Positions 15,588-25,665 are shown, counted from the stretch's first letter. The stretch: DNA of 64,000 nt from Clostridium septicum (GCF_003606265.1 NZ_CP023671.1:2232001-2296000); one strand, 5' to 3'. The notes: generated by a model from the letters alone, not told the origin. Translations and numbers: made by a program.

Positions 15588-18107
15588 ATGGGATTCTTAG
15601 AAAAAATATTTGGATCATACAGTGATAGAGAAGTTAAGAGGTTAGAAAAAACCGCAAATGAAATAGAAGCATTAGAAGGAAAAATGCAACAATTATCAGA
15701 TGAAGAACTAAAGGCAAAGACTGATGAATTTAAGAAGAGAGTAGCAGAAGGGGAATCATTAGATAGTATCTTACCAGAAGCATTTGCTGTTTGTAGAGAG
15801 GCTTCATGGAGAGTACTAGGAATGAAGCATTATAGAGTGCAATTAATTGGTGGTATGGTATTACATCAAGGAAGAATAGCAGAAATGAGGACTGGTGAAG
15901 GTAAAACACTAGTTGCTACGTTACCATTATATTTAAATGCATTATCAGGCAAAGGGGTACACCTTATAACAGTTAATGATTATCTTGCAAAAAGAGACCA
16001 AGAGTGGATGGGACAATTATATAGTTTCCTAGGATTAACATCAGGTTGTATAGTTCATGGTTTAACTGCTGATCAAAGAAGAGAAGCGTATGGATCAGAT
16101 ATAACATATGGTACAAATAATGAATTTGGTTTTGATTATCTAAGAGATAACATGGTTATATATAAAGAAGAAAGAGTGCAAAGAGGATTAAACTTTGCGG
16201 TTGTAGATGAAGTTGATTCAATTCTTATAGATGAAGCTAGAACTCCACTTATAATTTCAGGAGCGGGAGAAAAATCAACAAAGTTTTACAGTGTTGCAGA
16301 TAATTTTGTAAAGCAATTATTAGCAGAAAGAGACTATACTATAGATGAAAAAGCTAATGCAGTAATGTTAACAGATGAAGGGGTAGCAAAAGCAGAAAGA
16401 GCATTTGGAATAGAAAATTATGCTGATGCTTCAAATTTAGAATTACAACACTATATTACACAAGCATTAAAAGCAAATTATTCAATGAAGAGAGATAAAG
16501 ACTACATGGTAAAGGATGATCAAGTTATAATAGTTGATGAATTTACAGGTAGACTTATGGAAGGTAGACGATATTCAGATGGACTTCACCAAGCTATAGA
16601 GGCAAAAGAAGGCGTTAAAATAGAAAGAGAATCTAAGACACTTGCAACAATTACATTCCAAAATTACTTTAGAATGTACGATAAATTATCTGGTATGACA
16701 GGTACAGCACTAACAGAAGAAAATGAATTTAGAGAAATTTATGCTCTAGATGTTATAGTAGTACCAACACATAGACCAATAGCTAGAATAGATAATACTG
16801 ACTTAATTTATAAAAATACTAAAGGAAAGTATAATGCCATAGTTGAAGAAATAATTAAAGCATATGAAAAAGGTCAACCAGTTTTAGTAGGTACAGTAAG
16901 TATTGAAAAATCAGAAATTATTTCTGATTTACTTAAGAAAAGAGGTGTAAAGCATCAAGTTCTTAATGCTAAATATCATGAACAAGAAGCAGAGATAATT
17001 TCTCATGCTGGTGAATTAGGAATGGTAACTATAGCTACTAATATGGCTGGTAGAGGTACTGATATTAAACTTGGTGAAGGTGTTCTTGAAGCTGGTGGAT
17101 TAAAAATAATAGGTACTGAAAGACATGAATCAAGAAGAATAGATAATCAGTTAAGAGGAAGAGCTGGTCGTCAAGGTGATCCAGGTGAATCAACATTCTT
17201 CATATCATTAGAAGATGATTTAATGAGAATATTTGGATCAGAAAAAATTCAAGGACTAATGGAAAAATTAGGACTAGAGGATGATGAAGCTATAGATCAT
17301 AAAATGGTAACTAGGGCTCTAGAAAATGCTCAAAAGAAAGTTGAAGGTAATAACTTTGATATAAGAAAGAATCTTATTGGATATGATGATGTTATGAATA
17401 TGCAAAGAGAGGTTATTTACAAACAAAGAGCTGAAGTTTTAGAGGGTAAAAATTTAAAAGAACAAATTGAAGGAATGATAAGTGAGATTGTTAAAAGTGC
17501 AGTTAATTCTCATTTAACAGGAGATGAAGAAGATTATGAAAGTGAAATAAATAAGCTTCTTACTTATTTAGAAGATATATGTTTACCACATGGAGTAATT
17601 TCATCTTCGGATATAATTAATTTATCAAATGAAGAAGTTATAGAAAAAATAACAAATATATTAATGGAAATTTATAACGGTAAAGAATTAGAATTTGGGG
17701 AAGAACGCTTAAGAGAAATAGAAAGAGTAGTACTTTTAAGAGTTGTTGATCAAAAATGGATGGCTCATATAGATAACATGGATCATTTAAAGCAAGGAAT
17801 AGGACTAAGGGCGTATAAGCAAGTAGATCCAATTCAAGCATACCAAATGGAAGGTAGTGCTATGTTTGAAGAAATGATAGAAGGAATAAAGTTAGATACA
17901 GTTAAATTCTTATTCCACATTCAAATGGAGAGACCTGTAGAAAGGGAAAGAGTTGCAGAGGAAACTTCAGCTAGCCATGCAAGTAGCGGAGATAGTGCAG
18001 AAGTTAAAAAGGAACCTGTAAGAAATGCAGATAAAGTAGGCAGAAATGAAGTATGTCCTTGTGGAAGTGGGAGAAAATATAAAAACTGTTGTGGTAGAGA
18101 AGCATAA
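15588..18107 (+). CDS. secA: Preprotein translocase ATPase SecA
   Basis: SecA is the ATP-driven motor that pushes unfolded secretory proteins through SecYEG. The 839-residue protein carries Walker A MRTGEGKT (near residue 100), DEAD-type [21 protein letters not shown] (near 206), the helicase block [16 protein letters not shown] (near 485), [23 protein letters not shown] and a C-terminal zinc-binding tail [14 protein letters not shown]. This is housekeeping SecA1 form. ATG 15588 has an AAAGGA RBS. prfB follows after a terminator, the common Firmicute order hpf-secA-prfB. Confidence 0.97.
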   Translation: MGFLEKIFGSYSDREVKRLEKTANEIEALEGKMQQLSDEELKAKTDEFKKRVAEGESLDSILPEAFAVCREASWRVLGMKHYRVQLIGGMVLHQGRIAEMRTGEGKTLVATLPLYLNALSGKGVHLITVNDYLAKRDQEWMGQLYSFLGLTSGCIVHGLTADQRREAYGSDITYGTNNEFGFDYLRDNMVIYKEERVQRGLNFAVVDEVDSILIDEARTPLIISGAGEKSTKFYSVADNFVKQLLAERDYTIDEKANAVMLTDEGVAKAERAFGIENYADASNLELQHYITQALKANYSMKRDKDYMVKDDQVIIVDEFTGRLMEGRRYSDGLHQAIEAKEGVKIERESKTLATITFQNYFRMYDKLSGMTGTALTEENEFREIYALDVIVVPTHRPIARIDNTDLIYKNTKGKYNAIVEEIIKAYEKGQPVLVGTVSIEKSEIISDLLKKRGVKHQVLNAKYHEQEAEIISHAGELGMVTIATNMAGRGTDIKLGEGVLEAGGLKIIGTERHESRRIDNQLRGRAGRQGDPGESTFFISLEDDLMRIFGSEKIQGLMEKLGLEDDEAIDHKMVTRALENAQKKVEGNNFDIRKNLIGYDDVMNMQREVIYKQRAEVLEGKNLKEQIEGMISEIVKSAVNSHLTGDEEDYESEINKLLTYLEDICLPHGVISSSDIINLSNEEVIEKITNILMEIYNGKELEFGEERLREIERVVLLRVVDQKWMAHIDNMDHLKQGIGLRAYKQVDPIQAYQMEGSAMFEEMIEGIKLDTVKFLFHIQMERPVERERVAEETSASHASSGDSAEVKKEPVRNADKVGRNEVCPCGSGRKYKNCCGREA

Positions 18108-18132
18108 AAAAGTGCCTTAGGGCACTTTTTTA
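18107..18132 (+). terminator. Terminator between secA and prfB
   Basis: AAAAAGTGCC (18107-18116), loop TTAG, GGCACTTTTT (18121-18130). The hairpin overlaps the secA stop codon. Confidence 0.85.
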
Positions 18133-18158
18133 ATTAAATATAGATAGGGTGTGATTAA

Positions 18159-19257
18159 ATGTTAATTAAATTAGAAAATGAACTTTCAAAGCTTATTAAT
18201 ATAAAAAATGACATAAAAGAAATGGGGGCTTCTCTTTGACAAAGAAGCTTTAGAAAAAAAAGTTCAAGAGCTTGAATTACAAATGCAAGAAAAAGGTTTT
18301 TGGGATGATCTTAAAAGAGCTGAAGAAGTAACAAAAGAAAGTAAGCAAATAAAGGATAAGATAGAGAGATATGAATCACTTAAATTGAGAGTGGAAGATG
18401 TTGAAGTTTTATCAGAGTTAATGGAAGAAGATGATGATGAGTCAGCAGAAGAGATAATAGAAAAAATTAAATCTATAGAAAAAACTTTAGATAAGTATAA
18501 AATAGAGATATTGTTATCAGGAGAATACGATAGAAATGATGCAATATTAACATTACATGCCGGTGTTGGCGGAACAGATGCCAACGACTGGACTGATATG
18601 CTTCTTAGAATGTACACTAGATGGTGTGAAAAGAAGGGATTTAAAACTGAAATAGTTGACTTACTTCAAGGTGATGAAGCGGGAATAAAAAGTGTTACTT
18701 TAAAGATAAAAGGTGAGTTTGCATATGGATATCTGAAAGCTGAAAAAGGTATTCATAGATTAGTTAGAATATCTCCATTTAATGCTAATGGAAAAAGACA
18801 AACTTCTTTTGCCTCTTTAGAAGTGCTTCCAGAGCTTACTAATAATCAAGATATAGATATAAAACCGGAGGATTTAAAAATTGATACATATAGAGCTAGT
18901 GGAGCTGGTGGGCAACATGTTAATAAGACTGAATCAGCAATTAGAATAACTCATATTCCAACAGGTATAGTAGTTCAATGTCAAAATGAAAGAAGTCAAT
19001 TTGCTAATAAAGATACTGCAATGTCTATGTTAAAATCAAAGCTTATAGAATTAAAAGAAAGAGCTCATAAGGAAAAAATAGAAGATTTAACAGGGGAATT
19101 AAAAGATATGGGATGGGGAAGTCAAATAAGATCTTATGTATTTCATCCATACAATATGGTTAAAGATCATAGAACCAATGAAGAAACTGCTAATCTGAAT
19201 TCGGTAATGAATGGAGAAATAGATAATTTTATTAAAGCATATCTAAAGAATTTTTAA
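18159..19257 (+). CDS. prfB: Peptide chain release factor 2, with programmed +1 frameshift
   Basis: RF2 reads UGA and UAA stop codons. Frame 1 starts at ATG 18159 and ends after 26 codons at CTT-TGA (18234-18239). A +1 shift (CTT T GAC) continues in a second frame to 19257, giving a 365-residue product. The GGGGGC purine stretch a few bases before the slip site acts as the internal Shine-Dalgarno element known from prfB genes. In the main frame I see the stop-recognition tripeptide SPF in VRISPFNANGKRQTSFAS (near residue 205) and the catalytic GGQ in GAGGQHVNKTESA (near residue 250). RF2 level is self-regulated through this UGA. Confidence 0.96.
18225..18240 (+). promoter_or_regulatory. prfB programmed frameshift site
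   Basis: GGGGGC, a short spacer, then TCT CTT TGA C. CTT is the slippery P-site codon and TGA (18237-18239) the in-frame stop, as in the classical RF2 recoding signal. Confidence 0.95.
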
Positions 19258-19263
19258 TATTTT

Positions 19264-19305
19264 AAAAGGGATGAATTAAAGAACAGGAATTCATCCCTTT
19301 TTATA
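19264..19305 (+). terminator. Terminator after prfB
   Basis: AAAAGGGATGAATT (19264-19277) pairs with AATTCATCCCTTTT (19288-19301), followed by T. Confidence 0.85.
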
Positions 19306-19387
19306 GTATAAATTTTATTTTAATTATATTAAGTAAAGATAAACTTTACATATTATTTTATAAAACAACAAATGAAAACTATTACAA

Positions 19388-19402
19388 TGATAAATATTAT
19401 CA
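19388..19402. promoter_or_regulatory. Fur-box-like operator 1
   Basis: TGATAAATATTATCA fits the 7-1-7 Fur consensus TGATAATnATTATCA with one mismatch. It lies just upstream of a TTGACA (19404-19409) that lacks a good -10. Confidence 0.65.
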
Positions 19403-19460
19403 ATTGACACTAAAGAAAACTAATTGATTACTAATAATTTCTAAAAAATAGCAAATGACA

Positions 19461-19489
19461 TTGAAAATCTTTATCATTAGTAGTATAAT
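19461..19489 (+). promoter_or_regulatory. Promoter of the haem uptake operon with overlapping Fur-like box 2
   Basis: TTGAAA (19461-19466), a 17-base spacer and TATAAT (19484-19489). TGAAAATCTTTATCA (19462-19476), inside the -35/spacer region, matches 12 of 14 Fur 7-1-7 positions. A repressor bound there would block RNA polymerase, so iron/Fur control is inferred. Confidence 0.65.
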
Positions 19490-19606
19490 ACGGGACATAC
19501 GGAAGAATAAGGATATTACGAGAGGATTGGTACGTAATATTCAGTGAAATATTAGTAAAAGGGAGGATAAAATTAAAAGCTACTTATAATTAAAATTGAA
19601 AATAAA

Positions 19607-19658
19607 GGGGGGACAAGTCATACTATATACATTCATATAGTATATGACTATTTTAATA
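19607..19658 (+). promoter_or_regulatory. RBS-hairpin-start arrangement before the shr-like gene
   Basis: The only strong RBS, GGGGGGAC (19607-19614), lies about 46 bases before ATG 19659. Between them is a stem: GTCAT+ACTATAT (19617-19628) pairs with 19635-19648, with a 2-base bulge and a 6-base loop. Folding would shorten the RBS-to-ATG distance to about 14 bases. ATG 19644 is buried in the stem. Confidence 0.5.
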
Positions 19659-22600
19659 ATGAAAAAGAATTTATCAAAAACTTTAGCTATGCTAGTATTT
19701 ATAACCAATGCAGGAATAATGACAACTCCAACTTTTGCGAACACTTTAAATTCAGAGCCTAAGATAGTGAGTGGAGAAAATAAACAAGAATTAAAGGTAC
19801 CAGTAAAACCAATGAATGCTACTACAAAGGTTATTAAAGATGAAGAAAAACCTGAAGATCAGTGGAATAGTGAATTATTAATAGGATTCGCATCAAATGA
19901 TGAAAGTAAAGAGAGAGAGTTCTATGATAATGTAACTTCAGTTAAAGTGAATGGAGCAGAATATACCAAAAGTTATTTAAATACAAATAAAACTTATATA
20001 GCAAGTAAATTTTATGGTGGTATAGAGGTTAGAAGTAACGAATTTAAAGATGATATAAATATTATAGAAATCAAAGCAACAAGTTATTATGATATGATTA
20101 TAGAAGTTAAAAAGGATGGAACGGAATTAGCTTATAAACTAATAAATCCTAATACTAGTGAGATTATAAATCCAGAAGATATAAAAGATAAAGATAATAA
20201 AAAATTAGATGATAAAGACTCAAATAATAATCCTTCTACTGAAATTGGAAAGCAGGAAGAGAAAAAAGATAATGAGGCTTTAGGGGAGAAACCTCAAGGG
20301 GAAGAAAGTAAGGAAATAAAAGGAAATTTAAATGATCTTGCAGATGGAATTTATACAATAAACTTTAAGGCTTTTAAGGAAGAAAATCCAAGTGAAGAAT
20401 CTATGCTAGGTGGATTCTTTGATAATAATGTAAAGCTTGAAGTTAAGGGTGGAAAGAAGACTTTAACATTTTTAAATACAGTTATGTCTAGTATGATTTA
20501 TGATTTTAGGTTAGATAATAATGGTGAATTTAAAGAAAGCAAATCAGAGAATATAGGAAGCATTAATGCTAGTGGAGAGTATAAATATAAGAGTTTTACA
20601 GTAGAAGCTGGAGATTTAGCAGTACCAAATACTGTGGGAGTACTTGTTAGTGCCATGGGTGGACAAAAAAATGATATAGGAAATATCGAAAAATATAAAA
20701 AAGCTATATTGCAATTTGAGAGTAGTTATAAAGAAGGATGGAATGGATTTGAAACAATAAATAATGAAGTTTCAGAAAGTGAAAAATTAAATAGTGCATT
20801 AATAAAAGCAGGATTAGATATAGATAAAAATGGACAAGTTACACCGGAAGAAGTATCAAAGTACTCTAAAGATACTTTAAATTTATCTGGAAAAGAATTA
20901 ACTGATATATCATTATTAAAGCATCTTAATTCTAATGTTAAAGAATTATATTTAGCTGCAAATAGAATAAAGGAATTACCAGAAGGGATTTTTGATAATT
21001 TAGTTAACTTAGAAAAACTATCTTTGAGTTCAAATTTAATTGAGGAATTACCAGAAGGAATATTTGATAAATTAACTAAGTTAGAAGAATTGCAATTAGG
21101 TAGAGTAAAGTTAAAAAGCTTAGATGCTAATGTATTTAAGAATCTTAAAAATCTAAAAAGTATAGGATTAGTAGAAAATAAAGGCTTAGAAGAATTACCA
21201 GATGATATATTTAGTGGATTAGATTCTCTTGAAGGAATTTATATGTATGAGGGTTCTTTAAAGAAAATACCTTCATCAGTATTTACATTAACTAATCTAA
21301 GAAGTTTACATTTAAATAATAATAACTTAGAAATAATACCTGATGAATTTGACAAACTTCCTAATTTAAGAGGAATAAGCTTAAATAATAATATTATAAA
21401 AGAACTTCCTAAATCCATATATAATCTTAAAGATTTAACTACATTAGCTTTAGAGAATAATGAATTAACATCAGTTCCAAATAATATAAAAGAATTGTTT
21501 CCTAATTTATATGGAATAGACCTTACTTTAAATAAACTTAAAAATGCAAATGATATAACTGGACAGGTAAAGGTTACTCCACAAAAAAATTCAATGAATT
21601 TAAGTTTAAAAGCCGAAAATCAAAAAATCTTATTAGATTATGATTTATCTGCATTAGATATAATGGCTTGGTCATATTATGGTGATGAAGATGTTAAAAC
21701 TGTAGAAGATTATAAGAACTGGGTTAAAGACAAGGATGTTGTAGATTTTTTAAATGAAAAAGATAATGACTGGAAGATAGTTACTGAAATTCAAAAGAAG
21801 AATAAAGATGGAAATTATAAAACTATTGATACAGTAACTATATTAGATAAAGCAGATGAGCCATTAAATTATGTTGATAAAACTATGAAAAATGGGGATG
21901 AATATAGAGTTATAAAAACATTAACTAGAACAGGCGGTTTGGAACTTGTAGTATTTACAGATGTGCAAGAAGCAGTGGCAAAAGCAGATGAAATTAAAGT
22001 TGATAATGATAATCAATACAAAGATGGGGTTTATGAAGTTAAAAACAGTATAGAGGATACAAGTGAAACTGGCAAGGCAATGGTAAGAAGAGTATTGAAA
22101 GATACAACTAATATGGATGTTAGAGATGGTAAGAATTATTTAACCTTAGAAGTAAATCCTCAAGGTATGTTAGATAACTATAGAATTCTTGTAGATGATT
22201 CAGAAGTTAATTATGAAAAAGAAACTTTAGATAATGGCATGTTAAAATTAAAATTTGAAATACCAAGTTTAGATGCAAAGGTGTCTATGAAGTTATACGT
22301 AATTCCTATGGCAAGAGATGTAGAATTTACAGTAGCTCATGATAAAGAAAGTGTAAAATTAATTAGTGCTAATAAAGAAAATGAAGACAATAAACCATCT
22401 GCAGACAATAATTCTACTAAACCAAACACAACTAATCCAAGCACAACAAAATCGAGTGAAGATAAAACTTCTAATAATGAATTAAATGTTACAGAACATA
22501 ATAATAAAGTAAATGAAAAATTAGAAGATGCAGTTGTAAAAGGAAAATTATATACTGTGCAAAATGAAGTTTCTCACGAGAGAGAAGTTGGAAGAGAAAT

Positions 22601-23030
22601 GGCAAGAAAATACTTGGAAAAAACTTCAAAAATAGAAGAAATAGATGGAAAAATGTATGCAACAATTACATTTAACAATTCACAATTTATGAAGGAATTT
22701 AAAATAGATGTCAATGGAGAAGACGTCAACTATGAAATAGTTGAAAGAAATGGAGATTTATTAAGTTTAAGATTTGAAATTCCTAATATAGATTCTGATG
22801 TTAAAGTTAAAATGTTTGTAATACCTATGAATTCTAATGTAGAGTTTGGAGTTAAATTCTTAAAGAATACTTTAAATCTTGTAAAAGAATATGAGGTTAA
22901 AAAGTCAGAGTTAAAGCAAGGAGGAAAGCTACCATATACAGGTGGATTAGCTTCAGGTGGATTAGTTACTACATTAGGTTCAATGCTTTTAGGAGTAGGA
23001 GCATTTATGAGTAGAAGAAAAAGAAAGTAG
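19659..23030 (+). CDS. Shr-like haem/haemoglobin receptor: HID-NEAT-EF-hand-LRR-NEAT-NEAT, sortase anchored
   Basis: A 1123-residue surface protein. Domains in order: signal peptide (1-33); haemoglobin-interacting-like domain (about 69-164, VTSVKVNGAEYTKSY); NEAT-like domain 1 (about 224-359); an EF-hand-like loop DIDKNGQVTPEE (387-398); leucine-rich repeats (about 408-634); NEAT-like domain 2 (about 784-904); a T/N/S linker; NEAT-like domain 3 (about 960-1074); sortase signal LPYTG (1091-1095), a membrane segment and an RRKRK tail. This is the layout of streptococcal Shr, which takes haem from haemoglobin and hands it to Shp, but here with wall anchoring. The canonical YxxxY haem motif is not seen; Met pairs recur instead (M249/M333, M808/M884, M981/M1057). 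Start 19659 gives the better signal peptide than 19644. An IlsA-like role is the alternative. Confidence 0.8.
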   Translation: MKKNLSKTLAMLVFITNAGIMTTPTFANTLNSEPKIVSGENKQELKVPVKPMNATTKVIKDEEKPEDQWNSELLIGFASNDESKEREFYDNVTSVKVNGAEYTKSYLNTNKTYIASKFYGGIEVRSNEFKDDINIIEIKATSYYDMIIEVKKDGTELAYKLINPNTSEIINPEDIKDKDNKKLDDKDSNNNPSTEIGKQEEKKDNEALGEKPQGEESKEIKGNLNDLADGIYTINFKAFKEENPSEESMLGGFFDNNVKLEVKGGKKTLTFLNTVMSSMIYDFRLDNNGEFKESKSENIGSINASGEYKYKSFTVEAGDLAVPNTVGVLVSAMGGQKNDIGNIEKYKKAILQFESSYKEGWNGFETINNEVSESEKLNSALIKAGLDIDKNGQVTPEEVSKYSKDTLNLSGKELTDISLLKHLNSNVKELYLAANRIKELPEGIFDNLVNLEKLSLSSNLIEELPEGIFDKLTKLEELQLGRVKLKSLDANVFKNLKNLKSIGLVENKGLEELPDDIFSGLDSLEGIYMYEGSLKKIPSSVFTLTNLRSLHLNNNNLEIIPDEFDKLPNLRGISLNNNIIKELPKSIYNLKDLTTLALENNELTSVPNNIKELFPNLYGIDLTLNKLKNANDITGQVKVTPQKNSMNLSLKAENQKILLDYDLSALDIMAWSYYGDEDVKTVEDYKNWVKDKDVVDFLNEKDNDWKIVTEIQKKNKDGNYKTIDTVTILDKADEPLNYVDKTMKNGDEYRVIKTLTRTGGLELVVFTDVQEAVAKADEIKVDNDNQYKDGVYEVKNSIEDTSETGKAMVRRVLKDTTNMDVRDGKNYLTLEVNPQGMLDNYRILVDDSEVNYEKETLDNGMLKLKFEIPSLDAKVSMKLYVIPMARDVEFTVAHDKESVKLISANKENEDNKPSADNNSTKPNTTNPSTTKSSEDKTSNNELNVTEHNNKVNEKLEDAVVKGKLYTVQNEVSHEREVGREMARKYLEKTSKIEEIDGKMYATITFNNSQFMKEFKIDVNGEDVNYEIVERNGDLLSLRFEIPNIDSDVKVKMFVIPMNSNVEFGVKFLKNTLNLVKEYEVKKSELKQGGKLPYTGGLASGGLVTTLGSMLLGVGAFMSRRKRK

Positions 23031-23038
23031 GTAATTAA

Positions 23039-23665
23039 ATGAAATATCTTAGAATTATATTTTCAGTATTTTTAATAGGAATGTTTGTTAGTATGTTTGG
23101 TGTTAATACTAAAGCAATTGAAAGTAAAGAAATTGAAAGTGGTATATATGAATTAGAAAATGATGTTTATCATAATTCAGAAATAGGAAGATCTATGGCT
23201 AGGACATATTTAAATAACATTATGACTTTAGAAGCTAAAGGTGGAAATATGTTTTGTACAATTGAATTTTCTTCAAGTGATTATATGGAGAATTATAGAA
23301 TGATAATTGATGAAAAGGAAGTTGAAAGTGAAATAGTAGATAAAAATGAAGAAAACAAAACAGTTAAAATAAAATTTAAGATTAATTCCTTAGATTCTAA
23401 GATAAATGCTAATATGTATGTAATACCTATGGGAAGAGATGTTAGTTTTGATATAATCCCTAAAAAGGATACATTAAAATTAATTGAAAAGATAGAAGAA
23501 CCTAAAGCTGAAAGTGATGATTCTAAAACAAATGATGCTGTAGAAAATAATCAAAAAGAAAGCAAAGAAAAAACATCAATAATAACATTTGGAGCAATAA
23601 TTATAGGATTAGTGGCTATAGTTGTAATTGGTTCAAGAGTTAAAAATAAATATAAACAAGTATAA
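23039..23665 (+). CDS. Shp-like membrane-anchored NEAT protein
   Basis: A 208-residue protein with an N-terminal signal (1-27), a single NEAT-like domain (about 33-152) closely similar to the last two NEAT-like domains of the upstream receptor, a charged linker and a C-terminal membrane segment (about 178-198) with a basic tail. Like streptococcal Shp it has no LPXTG. M53 (GRSMARTYL) and M131 (VIPMGRDV) sit at the two positions used for bis-methionine haem coordination in Shp. It starts 8 bases after the shr-like stop with a poor RBS, suggesting translational coupling. Its inferred job is to relay haem to the lipoprotein encoded next. Confidence 0.78.
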   Translation: MKYLRIIFSVFLIGMFVSMFGVNTKAIESKEIESGIYELENDVYHNSEIGRSMARTYLNNIMTLEAKGGNMFCTIEFSSSDYMENYRMIIDEKEVESEIVDKNEENKTVKIKFKINSLDSKINANMYVIPMGRDVSFDIIPKKDTLKLIEKIEEPKAESDDSKTNDAVENNQKESKEKTSIITFGAIIIGLVAIVVIGSRVKNKYKQV

Positions 23666-23670
23666 TTTTA

Positions 23671-23714
23671 ATAAGTCAGTAATTGTGTATATTTATATAT
23701 AATTACTGACTTAT
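23671..23714 (+). repeat. Inverted repeat between shp-like and htsA-like genes
   Basis: ATAAGTCAGTAATT (23671-23684) is exactly complementary to AATTACTGACTTAT (23701-23714). No T-run follows, so this is more likely an mRNA stability or partial-attenuation hairpin than a full terminator. Confidence 0.6.
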
Positions 23715-23781
23715 AAAGCAATTTAGTTAAAAATGATTTATATATGTCAATATATAATTATTTCATAGGGGGAATATAACA

Positions 23782-24657
23782 ATGAAGAGACTATTATCCA
23801 TAATAATAGTTGTTTTAGTTATGACATCTTTTACTGGGTGTTATGGCCCAAAAGGAGAAAATAAAGATATTCAAACTAAGAAAGATGGTGAAGTTGTAGT
23901 AGCAACATCAGTTGCTGTTACAGAGATACTTGATAAGTTAGGAGTAAGCTTAACAGGAGTGCCAACTACAAATTATACACTTCCTGAAAGTACAAAAGAT
24001 TCTGTAAAAGTTGGAAATCCTATGAATCCAGATTTAGAAAAAATAAAGTCATTAAATCCAACTGTAGTAGTATCTGTAGATACATTAGGAGATGATTTTA
24101 AAAATACATTTATAGAAAACAATATACCAAGTGAATTTGTAACACTAACAAGTTTAGATGGGTTAAAGGAATCTATAAAAAAATTAGGAGATAAATTTAA
24201 TAAAAAAGAAGAAGCAGATAATTTATTAAATGAAATTAGTGATAAAGAATCAGAAATAGCTAAAAAAAATTATGGAAAAGAAAAAGAGAAAGTTCTGATT
24301 ATTTTTGGAGCACCTGGAAGTATGATGATTGGAACAAGCAAATGTTATGTAGGAAATTTAGTTGATATTGTTGGTGGAAAAAATATAGTTGAAAATAATT
24401 CAACTTCCTTTGTGCAATTAAATATAGAAGAAATTTTAAAAAGTAATCCAGATAAAATTTTAGTAATGACTCATGGAGACCCAGAAGAGGCTAAAAATAT
24501 GGTATCAAAAGAATTAAAAAATAATCCTATGTGGCAGAAACTTTCAGCTGTTAAAGAAGACAAAGTTCATTATTTAGATAGTAAAAAATTTGGTATGAGT
24601 GCTAATCTTAAAGTTATAGAAGCTTTAGGTGAGTTAGATAGTATTTTACACAACTAA
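23782..24657 (+). CDS. Haem-binding lipoprotein of ABC importer (HtsA/IsdE-like)
   Basis: A 291-residue class III periplasmic-binding-type lipoprotein. The signal peptide ends in the lipobox TSFTGC with lipidated C20. M81 in VGNPMNPDLEKIKSLNP and H231 in VMTHGDP occupy the places of the axial Met and His haem ligands known in IsdE/HtsA-type proteins, pointing to haem rather than a siderophore. RBS is GGGGGAA before ATG 23782. It precedes the permease and ATPase genes of the same importer. A siderophore substrate remains possible. Confidence 0.82.
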   Translation: MKRLLSIIIVVLVMTSFTGCYGPKGENKDIQTKKDGEVVVATSVAVTEILDKLGVSLTGVPTTNYTLPESTKDSVKVGNPMNPDLEKIKSLNPTVVVSVDTLGDDFKNTFIENNIPSEFVTLTSLDGLKESIKKLGDKFNKKEEADNLLNEISDKESEIAKKNYGKEKEKVLIIFGAPGSMMIGTSKCYVGNLVDIVGGKNIVENNSTSFVQLNIEEILKSNPDKILVMTHGDPEEAKNMVSKELKNNPMWQKLSAVKEDKVHYLDSKKFGMSANLKVIEALGELDSILHN

Positions 24658-24675
24658 GTAATTTAGGAGCAGTAT

Positions 24676-25665
24676 ATGAAAAAGAATAATATTATAAAGA
24701 AAAATATATACATTGGAATTTCTGTAGTAGTTTTAATAATTTTATCATTAAGTTCAATGAAAATAGGTAGCATAGACATAACATTAAAGGAATTACTAGT
24801 AGGTATTTTTACTAATAATGGGGGAGAAACTTGGGATATTATAAGAGATTTGAGAATGCCAAGAGTAATAACAGCAATATTAGTAGGATCTAGCTTAGCA
24901 GTATCAGGGGTTTTATTGCAAGCAGTTATAAGAAATCCATTAGCAGAGCCGTCAATTACGGGGATTTCTTCTGGAGCAAGTCTTTTTTCAGTTGTAGTTA
25001 TGGTATTTCTACCTTCATTAACTTCTTATAGATATTTATTTGGATTTTTAGGTGGAATTTTAGCATGTATAGTGGTTTATTCTTTAGCATTTAAAAATAC
25101 ATTATCTCCAATAAGGATTGTTCTAACAGGTATAGCTGTAAATGCTATGCTTGGGGGAATTATATCTATAACAACTATATTTAACGGGAATAATGCTTCA
25201 AGTGTTCAAATGTGGCTTACAGGAAGTCTTGTAGCTGTAACTTGGAAAGATGTGTTTCCACTTTTGGCATATACAATAATAGGATTAATTTGTGCTTTTA
25301 TTTTATCTAGAACTTGTAATGTAATAGTTTTAGGAGATAAAAACTCAAAAGGACTTGGATTTAATGCTGATAAGACTAGAATAATTATATCTTTAGTAGC
25401 TGTTTTTTTAGCAGGAGTTTCAACATCTGTAGCAGGAATTATATCATTTGTAGGGTTAGTAGTTCCACATATTTGTAGAATTATTATAGGTTCTAATCAT
25501 AGATATTTAATACCATTTAGCTGTACATTAGGTGCAATCTTACTTTTAATTGCAGATACATTGGGAAGAACAATAGCAAAGCCTTATGAAATTCCTGTTG
25601 GTATAGTTATGGCAATTTTAGGAGCACCATTTTTCTTATATCTTTTAAGAAAAAGTAATGTTTAA
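24676..25665 (+). CDS. FecCD-family ABC permease (haem uptake)
   Basis: A 329-residue polytopic membrane protein of the BtuC/FecCD family with about nine to ten hydrophobic segments. Family motifs: RDLRMPRVITAILVGSSLAVSGVLLQAVIRNPLAEPSI (near residue 60), GISSGASLFSV, FVGLVVPHICRIIIGSNHRYLIPFS (near 258) and a C-terminal PVGIVMAILGAPFFLYLL. It starts 18 bases after the lipoprotein stop with TAGGAGC and should form the dimeric channel of the importer. Confidence 0.93.
   Translation: MKKNNIIKKNIYIGISVVVLIILSLSSMKIGSIDITLKELLVGIFTNNGGETWDIIRDLRMPRVITAILVGSSLAVSGVLLQAVIRNPLAEPSITGISSGASLFSVVVMVFLPSLTSYRYLFGFLGGILACIVVYSLAFKNTLSPIRIVLTGIAVNAMLGGIISITTIFNGNNASSVQMWLTGSLVAVTWKDVFPLLAYTIIGLICAFILSRTCNVIVLGDKNSKGLGFNADKTRIIISLVAVFLAGVSTSVAGIISFVGLVVPHICRIIIGSNHRYLIPFSCTLGAILLLIADTLGRTIAKPYEIPVGIVMAILGAPFFLYLLRKSNV

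Noticed and set aside
18264-18617. Minus-strand serine-rich ORF opposite prfB
   Set aside because: A reverse reading of acidic helical codons of RF2; no initiation signals.
20940-21560. Repeats in the shr-like gene considered as a DNA repeat array or CRISPR
   Set aside because: They are coding leucine-rich repeats with variable codons and no constant spacers; no CRISPR array is seen anywhere in the window.
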